A stretch of DNA of 64,000 nucleotides from Paracoccaceae bacterium. GTDB taxonomy: Bacteria > Pseudomonadota > Alphaproteobacteria > Rhodobacterales > Rhodobacteraceae. The stretch spans positions 1-64,000 of the forward strand of contig JANQRE010000004.1 in NCBI GenBank assembly GCA_028284705.1. Reading direction: 5' to 3'. A model generated the notes under the pieces. That model was given only the letters and a program-made list of their open reading frames with translations, was not told where the DNA came from and searched no databases. Shown here one piece after another: positions 1 to 7,727 of this stretch. The position numbers and the translations under genes were made by a program. Every line of letters begins with the position of its first letter. Positions within the stretch are counted from its first letter, which is position 1.

Positions 1-161
1 CGCAGGAAGTGACGGACAAGATCGTCAGCAACATCCAAGGTCCCCGCCGTCTCGGCGACCCGAAAGAATACGCGCTGATGGTCGCTCAGATTGTCGAGAA
101 CCCGTATCTGAACGGTGAGGTCATCCGCCTTGATGCGGCCACGCGGCTGCCGCCAAAATAA
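1..161 (+). CDS. C-terminal end of an SDR-family dehydrogenase (3-hydroxyacyl-CoA dehydrogenase type 2-like), partial
   Basis: Frame 3 is open from the window edge to TAA at 159-161 and gives about 52 residues. They read like the C-terminus of short-chain dehydrogenases of the HSD17B10 / 3-hydroxyacyl-CoA dehydrogenase type 2 group: a 'GPRRLGDPKEYA' segment followed by 'NPYLNGEVIRLDAATRL', where classical SDRs have 'R.G.P.E.A' and 'ITGQ...VDGG'. The active site and Rossmann motif lie outside the window, so the substrate cannot be judged. The gene converges on the PhoX-type gene. Confidence 0.7.
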   Translation, partial: QEVTDKIVSNIQGPRRLGDPKEYALMVAQIVENPYLNGEVIRLDAATRLPPK

Positions 162-185
162 AAGGGCGACCCGAAGGCCGCCCTT
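162..185. terminator. Hairpin between convergent genes, probable bidirectional terminator
   Basis: AAGGGCG (162-168) is complementary to CGCCCTT (179-185) across a 10-nt loop. It follows directly after the SDR stop codon and lies 20 bases before the stop of the convergent phosphatase gene. There is no long T-run, so termination is inferred from position and the GC-rich stem. Confidence 0.5.
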
Positions 186-205
186 CCTCGCGTCATGGAA
201 ATTCC

Positions 206-2080
206 TTAGCCGATCACGGCGTTGTCGTCGCGCTTGATGGCCACGATGGACGAGCGTGGCAGGCCTTCACCATCGGGGAACGACCCGCCCGGGTGCTGGA
301 TGCCAGCGAAGACCGTGCGGCGATCTGAGGACCAAGTGATGCCGGTCACCTCCGAGCCGTTCGGACCGGTCATGAAGCGTTCGATCTGACCGGTGACGGG
401 GTCACCCACCAGCATCTGGTTGTTGCCCATACCGACAAAGTCGCCTTCGTTGCCGTCATTGCCATCCGTCTGGATCCAAACGAGACCTGCGCTGTCGAAC
501 ATCATGCCATCGGGCGAGTTGAAGAGGTTGCCCTCTTTCACATTCGCCGAGCCGGCATAGGCGTCTTCATGCACGGTCGGGTTGCCGGCCATCACATAGA
601 GGTCCCACTTGAAGACATTCGCGGTGTGATCGTCGTCTGCCGGGTACCAGCGCACGATCTGACCATAGTTGTTCTCCGCACGTGGATTCGGGCCGTTGAC
701 CGGGGTCGGATCGCCGCCAGCGTTTGGCTTCACGGCGCGGTTTTTGTTGTTGGTCAGGCAGCAATAGGCCTCCGCTGCCATCGGGTTCACAGCGACCCAT
801 TCGGGACGGTCCATGGTGGTTGCGCCGACCTTGGAGGCGGCCAGACGGGTCAGGACGCAAATCTCCGCCTTGGACATGCCGGTGGCCTCTTCGGTCAGGG
901 CCAGCCATTCCCCCAGACCATCGTCATGGAACTGGGCCGCATAAAGCTGACCATCGTTCAAGAGCTCGGATGTATCGCTGCCCGGGCTGTAGACCCCGTT
1001 GGAGACGTATTTATAGAGGAACTCTCCGCGCTCATCATCGCCCATATAGACGACAACCTGGCCATTGGCGGCCACTGTGCAGGCGGCGTTCTCATGCTTG
1101 AAGCGGCCCAGAGCGGTGCGCTTGACCGGGGTTGAGGACGCATCTGCGGGGTCAATCTCGACGACATAGCCGAAGCGATAAGGCTCGTTCGGGTTCTGCG
1201 AGAGGTCGTAGCGCGGATCGAACTTTTCGTAGTCGTAGCGGCTCTCGGTGTTGATGCCGTAGCGGGTGAAGTCTGCGGGCAGTTCGACGGCCTCGTCCGT
1301 GGAGCCGAAATAGCCGTTGAAGTTCTCTTCGCAGGTCAGATAGGTGCCCCAGGGCGTTTTGCCTGCACCGCAGTTGTTCATGGTGCCGAGAACCGTTGTG
1401 CCGTCAGGATCGGCAGCGGTTTTCAGAAGGTCATGCCCCGCAGCTGGTCCCGCAATGGTCATGGGCGTGTTATGGGTGATGCGACGGTTGAAGGGGCTGT
1501 CTTTGACAACTGACCAGCCGCCGTCACCTTCGGCGATCTCAAACACCGCAATGCCCTGCAGGTTCTGCGTTTTCAGCACGTCCTCGGCGGAGGTTGGCTT
1601 GCCATCTTCATTGTTCGGGAAGTTGGTCTTCAGGTTGGCGTATTCGTGGTTCACGGCGATCACTTCCTTGCCGCCGATGTTGAACAGCTCCATACCGTCG
1701 GTGTTTTCGCCAAACGCGCGCTCGGTTGAGGCGGCAGTGCCGCCGGTCGCGTGGTCGAACTCAGGCCCGTCCGAGAACAGCGGATCACCCCAACGAACCA
1801 GCACTTGCCAGCTATACCCTTCCGGCACATGCACCGAGAAATCGGTCTGGATCGGGATCGGAGTGAAGCCGAAGCGGGTGGAGGCCGCTTGTGCGGAGGT
1901 GGTGCTCAGAAGGCCGGTGCCCATGGCAGCTGCGCCCGAGCCCATAACCACCAGTCCGCTAAGGAAATTGCGGCGGGACATGGCGCTTGCGACTACGCGT
2001 TCAAAATCGTTCTCTTCGGGACGGGGATCGTTGAGTTCGTCCCACTCATCCCAGCTCAGATCGTCGTGATTATCTTTCAT
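206..2080 (-). CDS. PhoX-family (DUF839) phosphatase, Tat-exported
   Basis: 624 aa. The N-terminus carries a twin-arginine signal: 'SRRNFLSGL' near residue 35, a hydrophobic stretch rich in Ala/Gly, and a probable cleavage after 'TSAQA'. The mature part has the hallmarks of the PhoX/DUF839 family: 'AVNHEY', 'GTYLTCEENFNGYFG', 'FKHENA' and 'GDDERGEFLYKY'. PhoX enzymes are calcium- and iron-dependent periplasmic phosphomonoesterases used to gain phosphate from organic esters, and Tat export fits cofactor loading in the cytoplasm. The length is typical. The gene lies just downstream of znuB on the same strand but has its own upstream Pho box-like sequence, so phosphate control is likely. DUF839 is broad, so the exact substrate is inferred. 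Confidence 0.85.
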   Translation of the reverse strand: MKDNHDDLSWDEWDELNDPRPEENDFERVVASAMSRRNFLSGLVVMGSGAAAMGTGLLSTTSAQAASTRFGFTPIPIQTDFSVHVPEGYSWQVLVRWGDPLFSDGPEFDHATGGTAASTERAFGENTDGMELFNIGGKEVIAVNHEYANLKTNFPNNEDGKPTSAEDVLKTQNLQGIAVFEIAEGDGGWSVVKDSPFNRRITHNTPMTIAGPAAGHDLLKTAADPDGTTVLGTMNNCGAGKTPWGTYLTCEENFNGYFGSTDEAVELPADFTRYGINTESRYDYEKFDPRYDLSQNPNEPYRFGYVVEIDPADASSTPVKRTALGRFKHENAACTVAANGQVVVYMGDDERGEFLYKYVSNGVYSPGSDTSELLNDGQLYAAQFHDDGLGEWLALTEEATGMSKAEICVLTRLAASKVGATTMDRPEWVAVNPMAAEAYCCLTNNKNRAVKPNAGGDPTPVNGPNPRAENNYGQIVRWYPADDDHTANVFKWDLYVMAGNPTVHEDAYAGSANVKEGNLFNSPDGMMFDSAGLVWIQTDGNDGNEGDFVGMGNNQMLVGDPVTGQIERFMTGPNGSEVTGITWSSDRRTVFAGIQHPGGSFPDGEGLPRSSIVAIKRDDNAVIG

Positions 2081-2152
2081 GGCAGCTTCCTCACTCTTCG
2101 GTGGCGATTAAAGTTAATGCCCCCTGCGCTAGCGGGATTCTGAAAGGGTCAC

Positions 2153-2170
2153 ATGACAGTTTTGTTTCAG
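2153..2170 (-). promoter_or_regulatory. Pho box (PhoB operator) upstream of the PhoX gene
   Basis: On the minus strand the sequence reads CTGAAAC-AAAA-CTGTCAT: two direct 7-mers spaced by 4, as in the PhoB consensus CTGTCAT-N4-CTGTCAT. The second half matches 7/7 and the first 4/7. It ends 72 bases upstream of the phosphatase start and overlaps the last codons of znuB. Confidence 0.6.
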
Positions 2171-2967
2171 TTTTGTGACGCTGAAAGCAGGCGCGAAATG
2201 ACGCCGGATACCGTGAAAATAATAGCCGCTGCGCAGACAATTGTAGGGCCGGTCGGTGTGTCGAGGATAAAGGCAGCCTGGAGGCCTGTCAAAACCGCCG
2301 TCACGCCAATCGCCGCGGCGGCAAGCCCCATACGTTCCGGGGTGCTGGTTATCATGCGCGCGGCGGCTGCGGGGATAATCAGCATCGCGGAAATCAGCAG
2401 CGCGCCGACGACTTTTATGGCCACCGCGACGGTCAGCGCGAGGGCGAGGATCACGATCAGTTCTTCTCGTTTCGGATCGATCCCACTGGCACGGGCCAGG
2501 TCGGGGTTCAGCGTTACGGTTAGAAGGGCCGACCAACGCCACAGCATGAGCGCGATCACCGCTGCGGCACCTGCCCAGATGACGCCAAGGTCCACCCGTC
2601 TGACGGCCAGAATGTCGCCAAAAAGATAGGCCGCCAGATCGACCCGTGTGTCGGTCAGAAGCACGATAGCGACGAGACCGGCCGCGAGGGAGCCATGCGC
2701 CAGAACACCAAGGGCAGAGTCAAAGCTGAAACCGCGCCGCGAGAGCGAGGAGACCGCCAGGCCCATGGCCAGTGCAGAGGCAAGGATGCCGACGGGCAGG
2801 GCGATGTTGAAGGCCAATGCCAGCGCAATGCCAAGGATTGCGGCATGGGCGGTGGCATCACCAAAATAGGCCATGCGCCGCCAGATGACGAAACACCCCA
2901 ACGGAGCCGCCGCAAGCGCAACTGCGATCCCGGCCAAGGCCGCCCGTGTGAAGAAGTCGTCGAGCAT
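2167..2967 (-). CDS. znuB: Zinc ABC transporter permease ZnuB
   Basis: 266 aa, very hydrophobic, with 7-8 predicted membrane helices. It begins with the ABC-3 family signature of metal permeases: 'LDDFFTRAALAGIAVALAAAPLGCFVIWRRMAYFGDATAH' is represented by residues 2-41, and the 'RMAYFGDATAHAAILG' motif is diagnostic. It forms the membrane channel that carries Zn2+ delivered by ZnuA, powered by ZnuC. The start codon overlaps the znuC stop by one base (TGATG), so the two are translationally coupled. It is the third gene of zur-znuC-znuB. Confidence 0.93.
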   Translation of the reverse strand: MLDDFFTRAALAGIAVALAAAPLGCFVIWRRMAYFGDATAHAAILGIALALAFNIALPVGILASALAMGLAVSSLSRRGFSFDSALGVLAHGSLAAGLVAIVLLTDTRVDLAAYLFGDILAVRRVDLGVIWAGAAAVIALMLWRWSALLTVTLNPDLARASGIDPKREELIVILALALTVAVAIKVVGALLISAMLIIPAAAARMITSTPERMGLAAAAIGVTAVLTGLQAAFILDTPTGPTIVCAAAIIFTVSGVISRLLSASQN

Positions 2968-3713
2968 CAGTGCGCGTGATCGTGGTGGTGATTGTCGTGA
3001 TCATGATCGTGCTCATGATCATGCTGGTGCCGATAGAGCGCGAGCGTGCCTTCGGTGCCGGAGCCGAAAAGCTGGCGATACTCCGGGGCGGAGGCCACAA
3101 CCTCCGGCGTGCCATGACAGCAGACGTGGCCGTTGAGACAGATCACCCGGTCCGATGCGCTCATCACCACATGCAATTCATGGCTAACCATCAGGATCGC
3201 GCAGCCGATTTCATCGCGCACCTCTTCGATGCGCTTGTAGAACGCAGCCGATCCCGGTTGGTCGAGGCTTTGCGTCGCCTCGTCGAGCAACAGCAGTTCC
3301 GGTTTGCCAATCAACGCCCGTGCCAAAAGGACTCGTTGGAACTGCCCACCTGATAATTTGGACATCTGACGGTCGGCGAGGTCTGGAACATCCGCCTGTG
3401 CCAGCGCTTCCGCGACGGTGGATTTGGACAGGCGTCCGGGCAGAGCGAGAAAGCGCGACACCGTCATCGGCAGGCTCGGGTCGATATGCAATTTCTGCGG
3501 GACGTAGCCGATTTTCAGGCCGGGTTTGCGGGTAATGGAGCCATGGGCGGGCTCCACCGCACCGACAATGGCACGCAACAGCGTGGATTTCCCGGACCCG
3601 TTTGGGCCCAGCACGGTGACGATTTCACCGGGGTCCAGAGTGAGGCTCACATCATGCAGCACTTCACCATGACCCTGTCTCACACAGAGGCGGTCGATTT
3701 TCAGTAAATTCAC
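2967..3713 (-). CDS. znuC: Zinc ABC transporter ATP-binding protein ZnuC
   Basis: ABC ATPase of 248 aa from a GTG start at 3713, where GTGA overlaps the zur stop. An upstream ATG at 3740 would add nine residues. Walker A is 'GPNGSGKST', the signature is 'LSGGQ', Walker B is 'LLLLDEAT', and the switch His lies in 'MVSHEL'. It powers Zn2+ import with ZnuB and ZnuA. The C-terminal tail of about 20 residues is a His/Asp string, an unusual metal-binding extension for an ATPase subunit that echoes the His-rich loop of ZnuA. GTG is preferred because it gives the 4-base overlap seen throughout this window. Confidence 0.93.
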   Translation of the reverse strand: MNLLKIDRLCVRQGHGEVLHDVSLTLDPGEIVTVLGPNGSGKSTLLRAIVGAVEPAHGSITRKPGLKIGYVPQKLHIDPSLPMTVSRFLALPGRLSKSTVAEALAQADVPDLADRQMSKLSGGQFQRVLLARALIGKPELLLLDEATQSLDQPGSAAFYKRIEEVRDEIGCAILMVSHELHVVMSASDRVICLNGHVCCHGTPEVVASAPEYRQLFGSGTEGTLALYRHQHDHEHDHDHDNHHHDHAH

Positions 3714-4180
3714 GCGGCGGTCTCCGAGCAGTCGGGGCAAACACCCATGGCTTCTACCACAGTGTGTTCGATGGAAAACCCGGCGTCGCTGGCTTGTCTG
3801 CGCAGCGCGTTGGTCTGAGGATCGGTCTCAGCCACACGGGCGCATTTCCGGCAAATGAGGAAGGCGGGGATATGATTATCTCCGGGATGCGAGCATGCGA
3901 TGAATGCGTTGAGCCCCTCGATCTTGTGGGCGAAGCCGTTGCCCACCAGGAAATCCAGGGCACGGTAGGCAACCGGCGGTTGGGACCCCAAACCTTCCTT
4001 CTGCAGAATTTCGAGGATGTCATAGGCACCCATGGCTTTGTGCTGAGATTGCAGTATCTCAAAAACCCGCCGACGCACCGGCGTGAGCCTGAGCTTGTTG
4101 TCCGCGCAATGACGCTCCAGCTCCGCAAGGCCGGTTTTTTCGCAATGGGTGTGATCGTGGCTGTCGAATGCGCGCGTCAT
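3710..4180 (-). CDS. zur: Zinc uptake regulator Zur (Fur family)
   Basis: 156 aa, normal length for Fur/Zur. It has a winged-helix N-terminal half ('LRLTPVRRRVFEIL', 'AYDILEILQKEG', 'PPVAYRALDFLVGNGF') and a C-terminal metal-binding half with 'CSHPGDNHIPAFLICRKC' and a closing 'CPDC', the two structural-zinc CxxC pairs. The N-terminus is itself His-rich. It represses zinc uptake when Zn2+ is sufficient. It is the first gene of the zur-znuC-znuB operon and divergent from znuA, with a palindromic operator between them, so it should autoregulate and control both sides. Confidence 0.93.
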   Translation of the reverse strand: MTRAFDSHDHTHCEKTGLAELERHCADNKLRLTPVRRRVFEILQSQHKAMGAYDILEILQKEGLGSQPPVAYRALDFLVGNGFAHKIEGLNAFIACSHPGDNHIPAFLICRKCARVAETDPQTNALRRQASDAGFSIEHTVVEAMGVCPDCSETAA

Positions 4181-4205
4181 GGTTTCCTCTAGCGTAGGCT
4201 TGATA

Positions 4206-4220
4206 TGTTATACTATTACA
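4206..4220. promoter_or_regulatory. Zur box between zur and znuA
   Basis: TGTTATA-C-TATTACA is a near-perfect inverted repeat (6 of 7 pairs) centred on position 4213. It matches the alphaproteobacterial Zur motif type (TGTTATA-N-TATAACA). It sits 14 bases before the znuA start and 25 bases before the zur start, so one operator can repress both divergent units. Confidence 0.8.
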
Positions 4221-4234
4221 GATAGCAACTCTTC

Positions 4235-5341
4235 ATGACTTACAGAATCGCACTTCCCGCCCTTTTGCTGTCTACCACCGCTGCGGTCGCCGAGGCACCT
4301 AATGTGGTGGCGGATATTCTTCCCGTTCACTCCATGGTTGCGACCGTGATGCAGGGTGTCGGAGAGCCTTCGCTGCTCCTGCCGCCCGGTGCCGATCCGC
4401 ACAGCTATTCGATGCGTCCCTCGGAGGCTCAGATGCTCTCGGACGCCGAGATCGTGTTCTGGGTCGGGGAGGGGCTGACACCCTGGCTGGTCCAGCCGAT
4501 CGAGGCGATTGCCGAGAAGGCGGATGTGATCGAGTTGATGGAAGCCGAAGGTTTTGAACCGCGCGCCTATGCTGAAGGTGAAGGTCACGACGATCACGAG
4601 GACCATGATGATCATGACGACCATGATCACGGTGAGGAGCATGCCGAGCACAAAGACGAGCATGATCACGAAGAGCACGCACATGACGATCATGATCATG
4701 ACGAGCATGCCCATGACGACCACGGCGATGATGAACATGCGCATGACGATCATGGCGAGGAAGAGCATGCTTCCCATAGTGAGGAAGAGCATGGCCATGA
4801 TGACCATGCCGGTCATGATCACGGAGAGTTCGACCCCCATGCCTGGCTTGACCCCGAAGCGGCCATCACCTGGATCGCGGCAATTGCTGAAGAACTGTCA
4901 GAGCACGATCCGGACAACGCGGCGATCTACGAAGCCAATGCCGAGGCGGCGATGGAGCGCCTGCACAAGCTGACTGACGATCTGGCCGAGAAGCTGGAGC
5001 CACTCCACGAGGTTGGCTTCGTCACGCAGCATGACGGCTACCGCTATTGGATTGATCGTTTCGACCTGGCTTTCGAAGGTGCGATCAGTTCCAACGAAGC
5101 TGAAGATCCCAGCCCCGCCGATATTGCCCGCGTGCAGGAAGAGATTGCTGAGGGGCACGTGAAATGCGTCTTCTCCGAAGTGCAATTGAGCGATCGCTTG
5201 ATCGGGACGGCGACCGAAGGCAGCGATGTCAAAACGGCGGCACTGGACACGCTCGGCGCGAAGGTTGAGCCCGGCCCCGGCGCTTACGAGGCGCTTTTGG
5301 TGAACCTGGGCGACACCTTTACCGAGTGCCTGAGTAACTAG
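4235..5341 (+). CDS. znuA: Zinc ABC transporter substrate-binding protein ZnuA
   Basis: 368 aa with a Sec signal peptide of about 20 residues ('ALLLSTTAAVAEA'). It is a cluster A-I metal-binding protein: 'DILPVHSMVATVMQGVG', 'LPPGADPHSYSMRPSEAQML', 'DPHAWLDPEAA' and 'FVTQHDGYRYW' provide the His ligands and acidic ligand. Between residues about 116 and 198 lies a very long His/Asp/Glu loop, a mobile zinc-collecting feature known in ZnuA but long here. Two Cys near the C-terminus (KCVFSE, TECLSN) fit the ZnuA disulfide. It acts in the periplasm and delivers Zn2+ to ZnuBC. Its last four bases overlap the convergent aminotransferase gene. Confidence 0.95.
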   Translation: MTYRIALPALLLSTTAAVAEAPNVVADILPVHSMVATVMQGVGEPSLLLPPGADPHSYSMRPSEAQMLSDAEIVFWVGEGLTPWLVQPIEAIAEKADVIELMEAEGFEPRAYAEGEGHDDHEDHDDHDDHDHGEEHAEHKDEHDHEEHAHDDHDHDEHAHDDHGDDEHAHDDHGEEEHASHSEEEHGHDDHAGHDHGEFDPHAWLDPEAAITWIAAIAEELSEHDPDNAAIYEANAEAAMERLHKLTDDLAEKLEPLHEVGFVTQHDGYRYWIDRFDLAFEGAISSNEAEDPSPADIARVQEEIAEGHVKCVFSEVQLSDRLIGTATEGSDVKTAALDTLGAKVEPGPGAYEALLVNLGDTFTECLSN

Positions 5342-6612
5342 GAAATCGCCCTGACGCCGGCGGCAACCGCTGCCTCAGTCAGGGCGAAGTCTTCCTCGGT
5401 CAGTGCCAGGGACGGGTAGAGTTTCCCGGGTGATTTGAACACACCATTCTCCCGCAACACCTTGTTATATTGTGCATTTTTAGCGTGATCGGCGGCCTGC
5501 GTGTCACGATAGTTGCGCACCGGGCGGTCGAGGAAGACGATATCGAACAGTGTCGGATCACCGACCACCTGATGCGCGATGCCCGCTTCCGTCAGTGCCT
5601 CGGATTGCATCTTTTGCAACCGCCGCCCGTTGTTTCTCAACGTGTCAAAGGCACCGTCGCGCCGTAACACCTCCATGGTTTTCAAACCAGCGACCGAGGC
5701 GACCGGATTGCCGGAGAGCGTACCAAGCTGCATCAGCCATTTGTCGGCCCCGACCGAGGCCTTGTCGAAATGGCTCATGATGTCGGCGCGACCGGCGGTG
5801 GCGGCAAGGGGGAATCCCCCGCCGATGATCTTGCCGAGCGTGCAGATATCGGGCGTCGCTCCATAAAGCTCCTGCGCGCCGCCATAGGCGAAGCGGAAAC
5901 CCGTGACGATCTCGTCGAAGATCAAGAGCACCCCGTATTTGTCGCATTCCTCGCGCAGGGCTTGCAGGAAGCCGGGCTCGGGCGGGATAACTCGTTGTAA
6001 AGGCTCGACAATCACTGCAGCCGCGTCTTTGCCATGTTCCGCCATCAGCGAGCGCAGAAAGTCGATATCGTTGAACGGCGCGATCAGCATCTCATCGGCC
6101 ACGCCCTGTGGAATGCCCGCGCTGTCGGGCACAGCTTGCGGGAAATTCACCCGGCTTTCGGGCGCAAGCGACATCTGCGCCTCAGCGCTCATGCCGTGAT
6201 ACCCGCCTTCGAACTTGATCAGCTTCGACCGTCCCGTGAAGGCGCGGGCCAGCCGGATCGCATACATATCCGCCTCGCCGCCGGAGGAGACATAACGCAC
6301 CTGCTCGGCACAGGGCACGGCGCGGCAAATCTCTTCGGCCAATTCGATTCCCGCGGCGTTATTGGCAAAGAAGGTCATGCCTTTGGGCAGTTGCTCCAGC
6401 ACGGCCTCCATGACCTCCGGGTGGCCGTGACCAAGCAGCATCGGGCCTGACCCGATCAGATAGTCGACATATTCGCGCCCGTCTTCGTCCCAGACCCGGC
6501 TGCCCTTGCCCTCGCGAATGATGATGCCGGGGTCGAAATTGCCGAAACCGCCTGCCGGCAGCACCTCTTTGGCGCGGGCGATCCATTCCTCTTGTGTCTG
6601 AAGTTTGAGCAT
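5338..6612 (-). CDS. Class III PLP aminotransferase, glutamate-1-semialdehyde aminomutase-like
   Basis: 424 aa fold-type I PLP enzyme. The family pattern is clear: 'DGREYVDYLIGSGPMLLGHGHPEV', the PLP phosphate-contact region 'VSSGGEADMYAIRLARA', 'FDEIVTGFR' (Asp on the pyridine nitrogen), and the Schiff-base lysine in 'CTLGKIIGGGFPLAA'. Sequence style is nearest HemL-like aminotransferases, but a catabolic setting argues against a haem role. It is the last gene of the left arm of the RpiR-flanked locus, 11 bases after the enolase-superfamily gene, so it probably transaminates an intermediate of that pathway. The amino donor and acceptor are unknown. Confidence 0.85.
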   Translation of the reverse strand: MLKLQTQEEWIARAKEVLPAGGFGNFDPGIIIREGKGSRVWDEDGREYVDYLIGSGPMLLGHGHPEVMEAVLEQLPKGMTFFANNAAGIELAEEICRAVPCAEQVRYVSSGGEADMYAIRLARAFTGRSKLIKFEGGYHGMSAEAQMSLAPESRVNFPQAVPDSAGIPQGVADEMLIAPFNDIDFLRSLMAEHGKDAAAVIVEPLQRVIPPEPGFLQALREECDKYGVLLIFDEIVTGFRFAYGGAQELYGATPDICTLGKIIGGGFPLAATAGRADIMSHFDKASVGADKWLMQLGTLSGNPVASVAGLKTMEVLRRDGAFDTLRNNGRRLQKMQSEALTEAGIAHQVVGDPTLFDIVFLDRPVRNYRDTQAADHAKNAQYNKVLRENGVFKSPGKLYPSLALTEEDFALTEAAVAAGVRAIS

Positions 6613-6623
6613 CCGTTCGGTCC

Positions 6624-7727
6624 CTATGACAGCTCTAAATCCGGCGTGCCGAGGACATCCTCATCCACTTCGATCCCAAGGCCCGGCCCTTCGGGTGGGG
6701 CGATGCGGCCATTTTTGCGGACAGGCGCTTCCGGGGCGAGGCGGGGGCCGACATAGCCTGAAAGATCGCAGGTGTTCAGTAGGCCTTTGGCCGGCGTGGC
6801 GGCGGCGAGATGCAGCGCGGCGGCAGTGGTGATGTCGGAGCCCCAGGTATCCTCAATGCACATCTTCGTGCCGAGATGCAGGCAGAGATCGCGCGCGGCA
6901 CGCGTCTTTGACAGCCCGCCGAATTTCGACAGCTTCAGGGCGACCGCCTCCATACAACCGAGGCGGTGCGCTTTCAGAAGGGTTTCGGTGTCATGGGCGG
7001 TTTCGTCCTGCTTCATCGGCAGACCGGTCGCTTCGGCCACGCGGGCGCAATCCTCGATGGTCTCGCAGGGCTGTTCCAGCATGACATCGAGATGGGCGAC
7101 GGCGCGCCCCACCCGGATCGCGGTCAACCTGTCGGTGCCGCAATTCCAGTCGCCATAAACCAGCGGGCCACTGCCGACCGCCTCGCGGACCTGGGTGAGC
7201 CGCGCAACATCAGCCTCCCAGTTCGCATCAGCACCAAGTTTCACCTGAAACTGATTGATTCCAGTGGCTTGCGCCTCGCGGGCCATGCGCGCCATCTCCT
7301 CTGGCGCGACGCAGGTGATGGAGTGGTAGAGCGGCATGTTCGCTACGTGGCGCCCGCCCAAGAGCGCATAGAGCGGCAATTTGGCGACCTGCCCGGTGAT
7401 GTCCCACAGCGCGGTATCGATGAGCGATTTGGCGTAGGCGTGGCCTTGCAGATAGGTGTCTAGCCGGGCCATGAGTGCCTCGGGTCCGACGGGGTCAGCA
7501 CCGAGCAGAACCGGGGCCAATTCGGTCACGACCGAGGCCGCGCCGCGCGCGAAGGCGGGCAGGTAATGGGGGATCGGGCAGACCTCGCCCCAACCGGCAA
7601 TGCCTTCATCTGTGTCGATGCGCAGGACCGCGGTTTCGACGGTGGCGCAGGCCTTTCCGGCGGCCATGTAATAGGTCTCATGGCTGGTCAGCGGTACGTG
7701 CCAGAGGGTGAGTTTCGTGGTCTTCAT
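6624..7727 (-). CDS. Enolase-superfamily enzyme (mandelate racemase/muconate lactonizing type), first copy
   Basis: 367 aa. It has an N-terminal capping domain ('TDEGIAGWGEVCPIPHYLPAFARG') and a TIM barrel with the expected acid/base residues: a Lys at the end of strand 2 ('FQVKLGAD'), metal ligands in 'YGDWN', 'LEQPC' and 'KQDET', and a final Lys in 'ALKLSKFGGLSKT'. The family abstracts a proton alpha to a carboxylate. Known neighbours-by-sequence include cis-3-hydroxyproline dehydratase and hydroxyproline-betaine 2-epimerase, but the substrate cannot be read from these residues. It overlaps the second enolase-superfamily gene by four bases and shares its operon with a DMGDH-type demethylase, which makes a betaine- or amino-acid-derived substrate plausible. 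Confidence 0.85.
   Translation of the reverse strand: MKTTKLTLWHVPLTSHETYYMAAGKACATVETAVLRIDTDEGIAGWGEVCPIPHYLPAFARGAASVVTELAPVLLGADPVGPEALMARLDTYLQGHAYAKSLIDTALWDITGQVAKLPLYALLGGRHVANMPLYHSITCVAPEEMARMAREAQATGINQFQVKLGADANWEADVARLTQVREAVGSGPLVYGDWNCGTDRLTAIRVGRAVAHLDVMLEQPCETIEDCARVAEATGLPMKQDETAHDTETLLKAHRLGCMEAVALKLSKFGGLSKTRAARDLCLHLGTKMCIEDTWGSDITTAAALHLAAATPAKGLLNTCDLSGYVGPRLAPEAPVRKNGRIAPPEGPGLGIEVDEDVLGTPDLELS

Noticed and set aside
4580-4830. Regular short repeats that could suggest a CRISPR or VNTR
   Set aside because: The repeats are in-frame His/Asp/Glu codons in znuA without fixed spacer length; it is coding low complexity.
4208-4840. 210-aa minus-strand open frame with a hydrophobic Met/Val-rich N-terminus
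   Set aside because: It is the antisense of the His-rich loop of znuA; the apparent membrane segment is a by-product of CAT/GAT/GAC codons.
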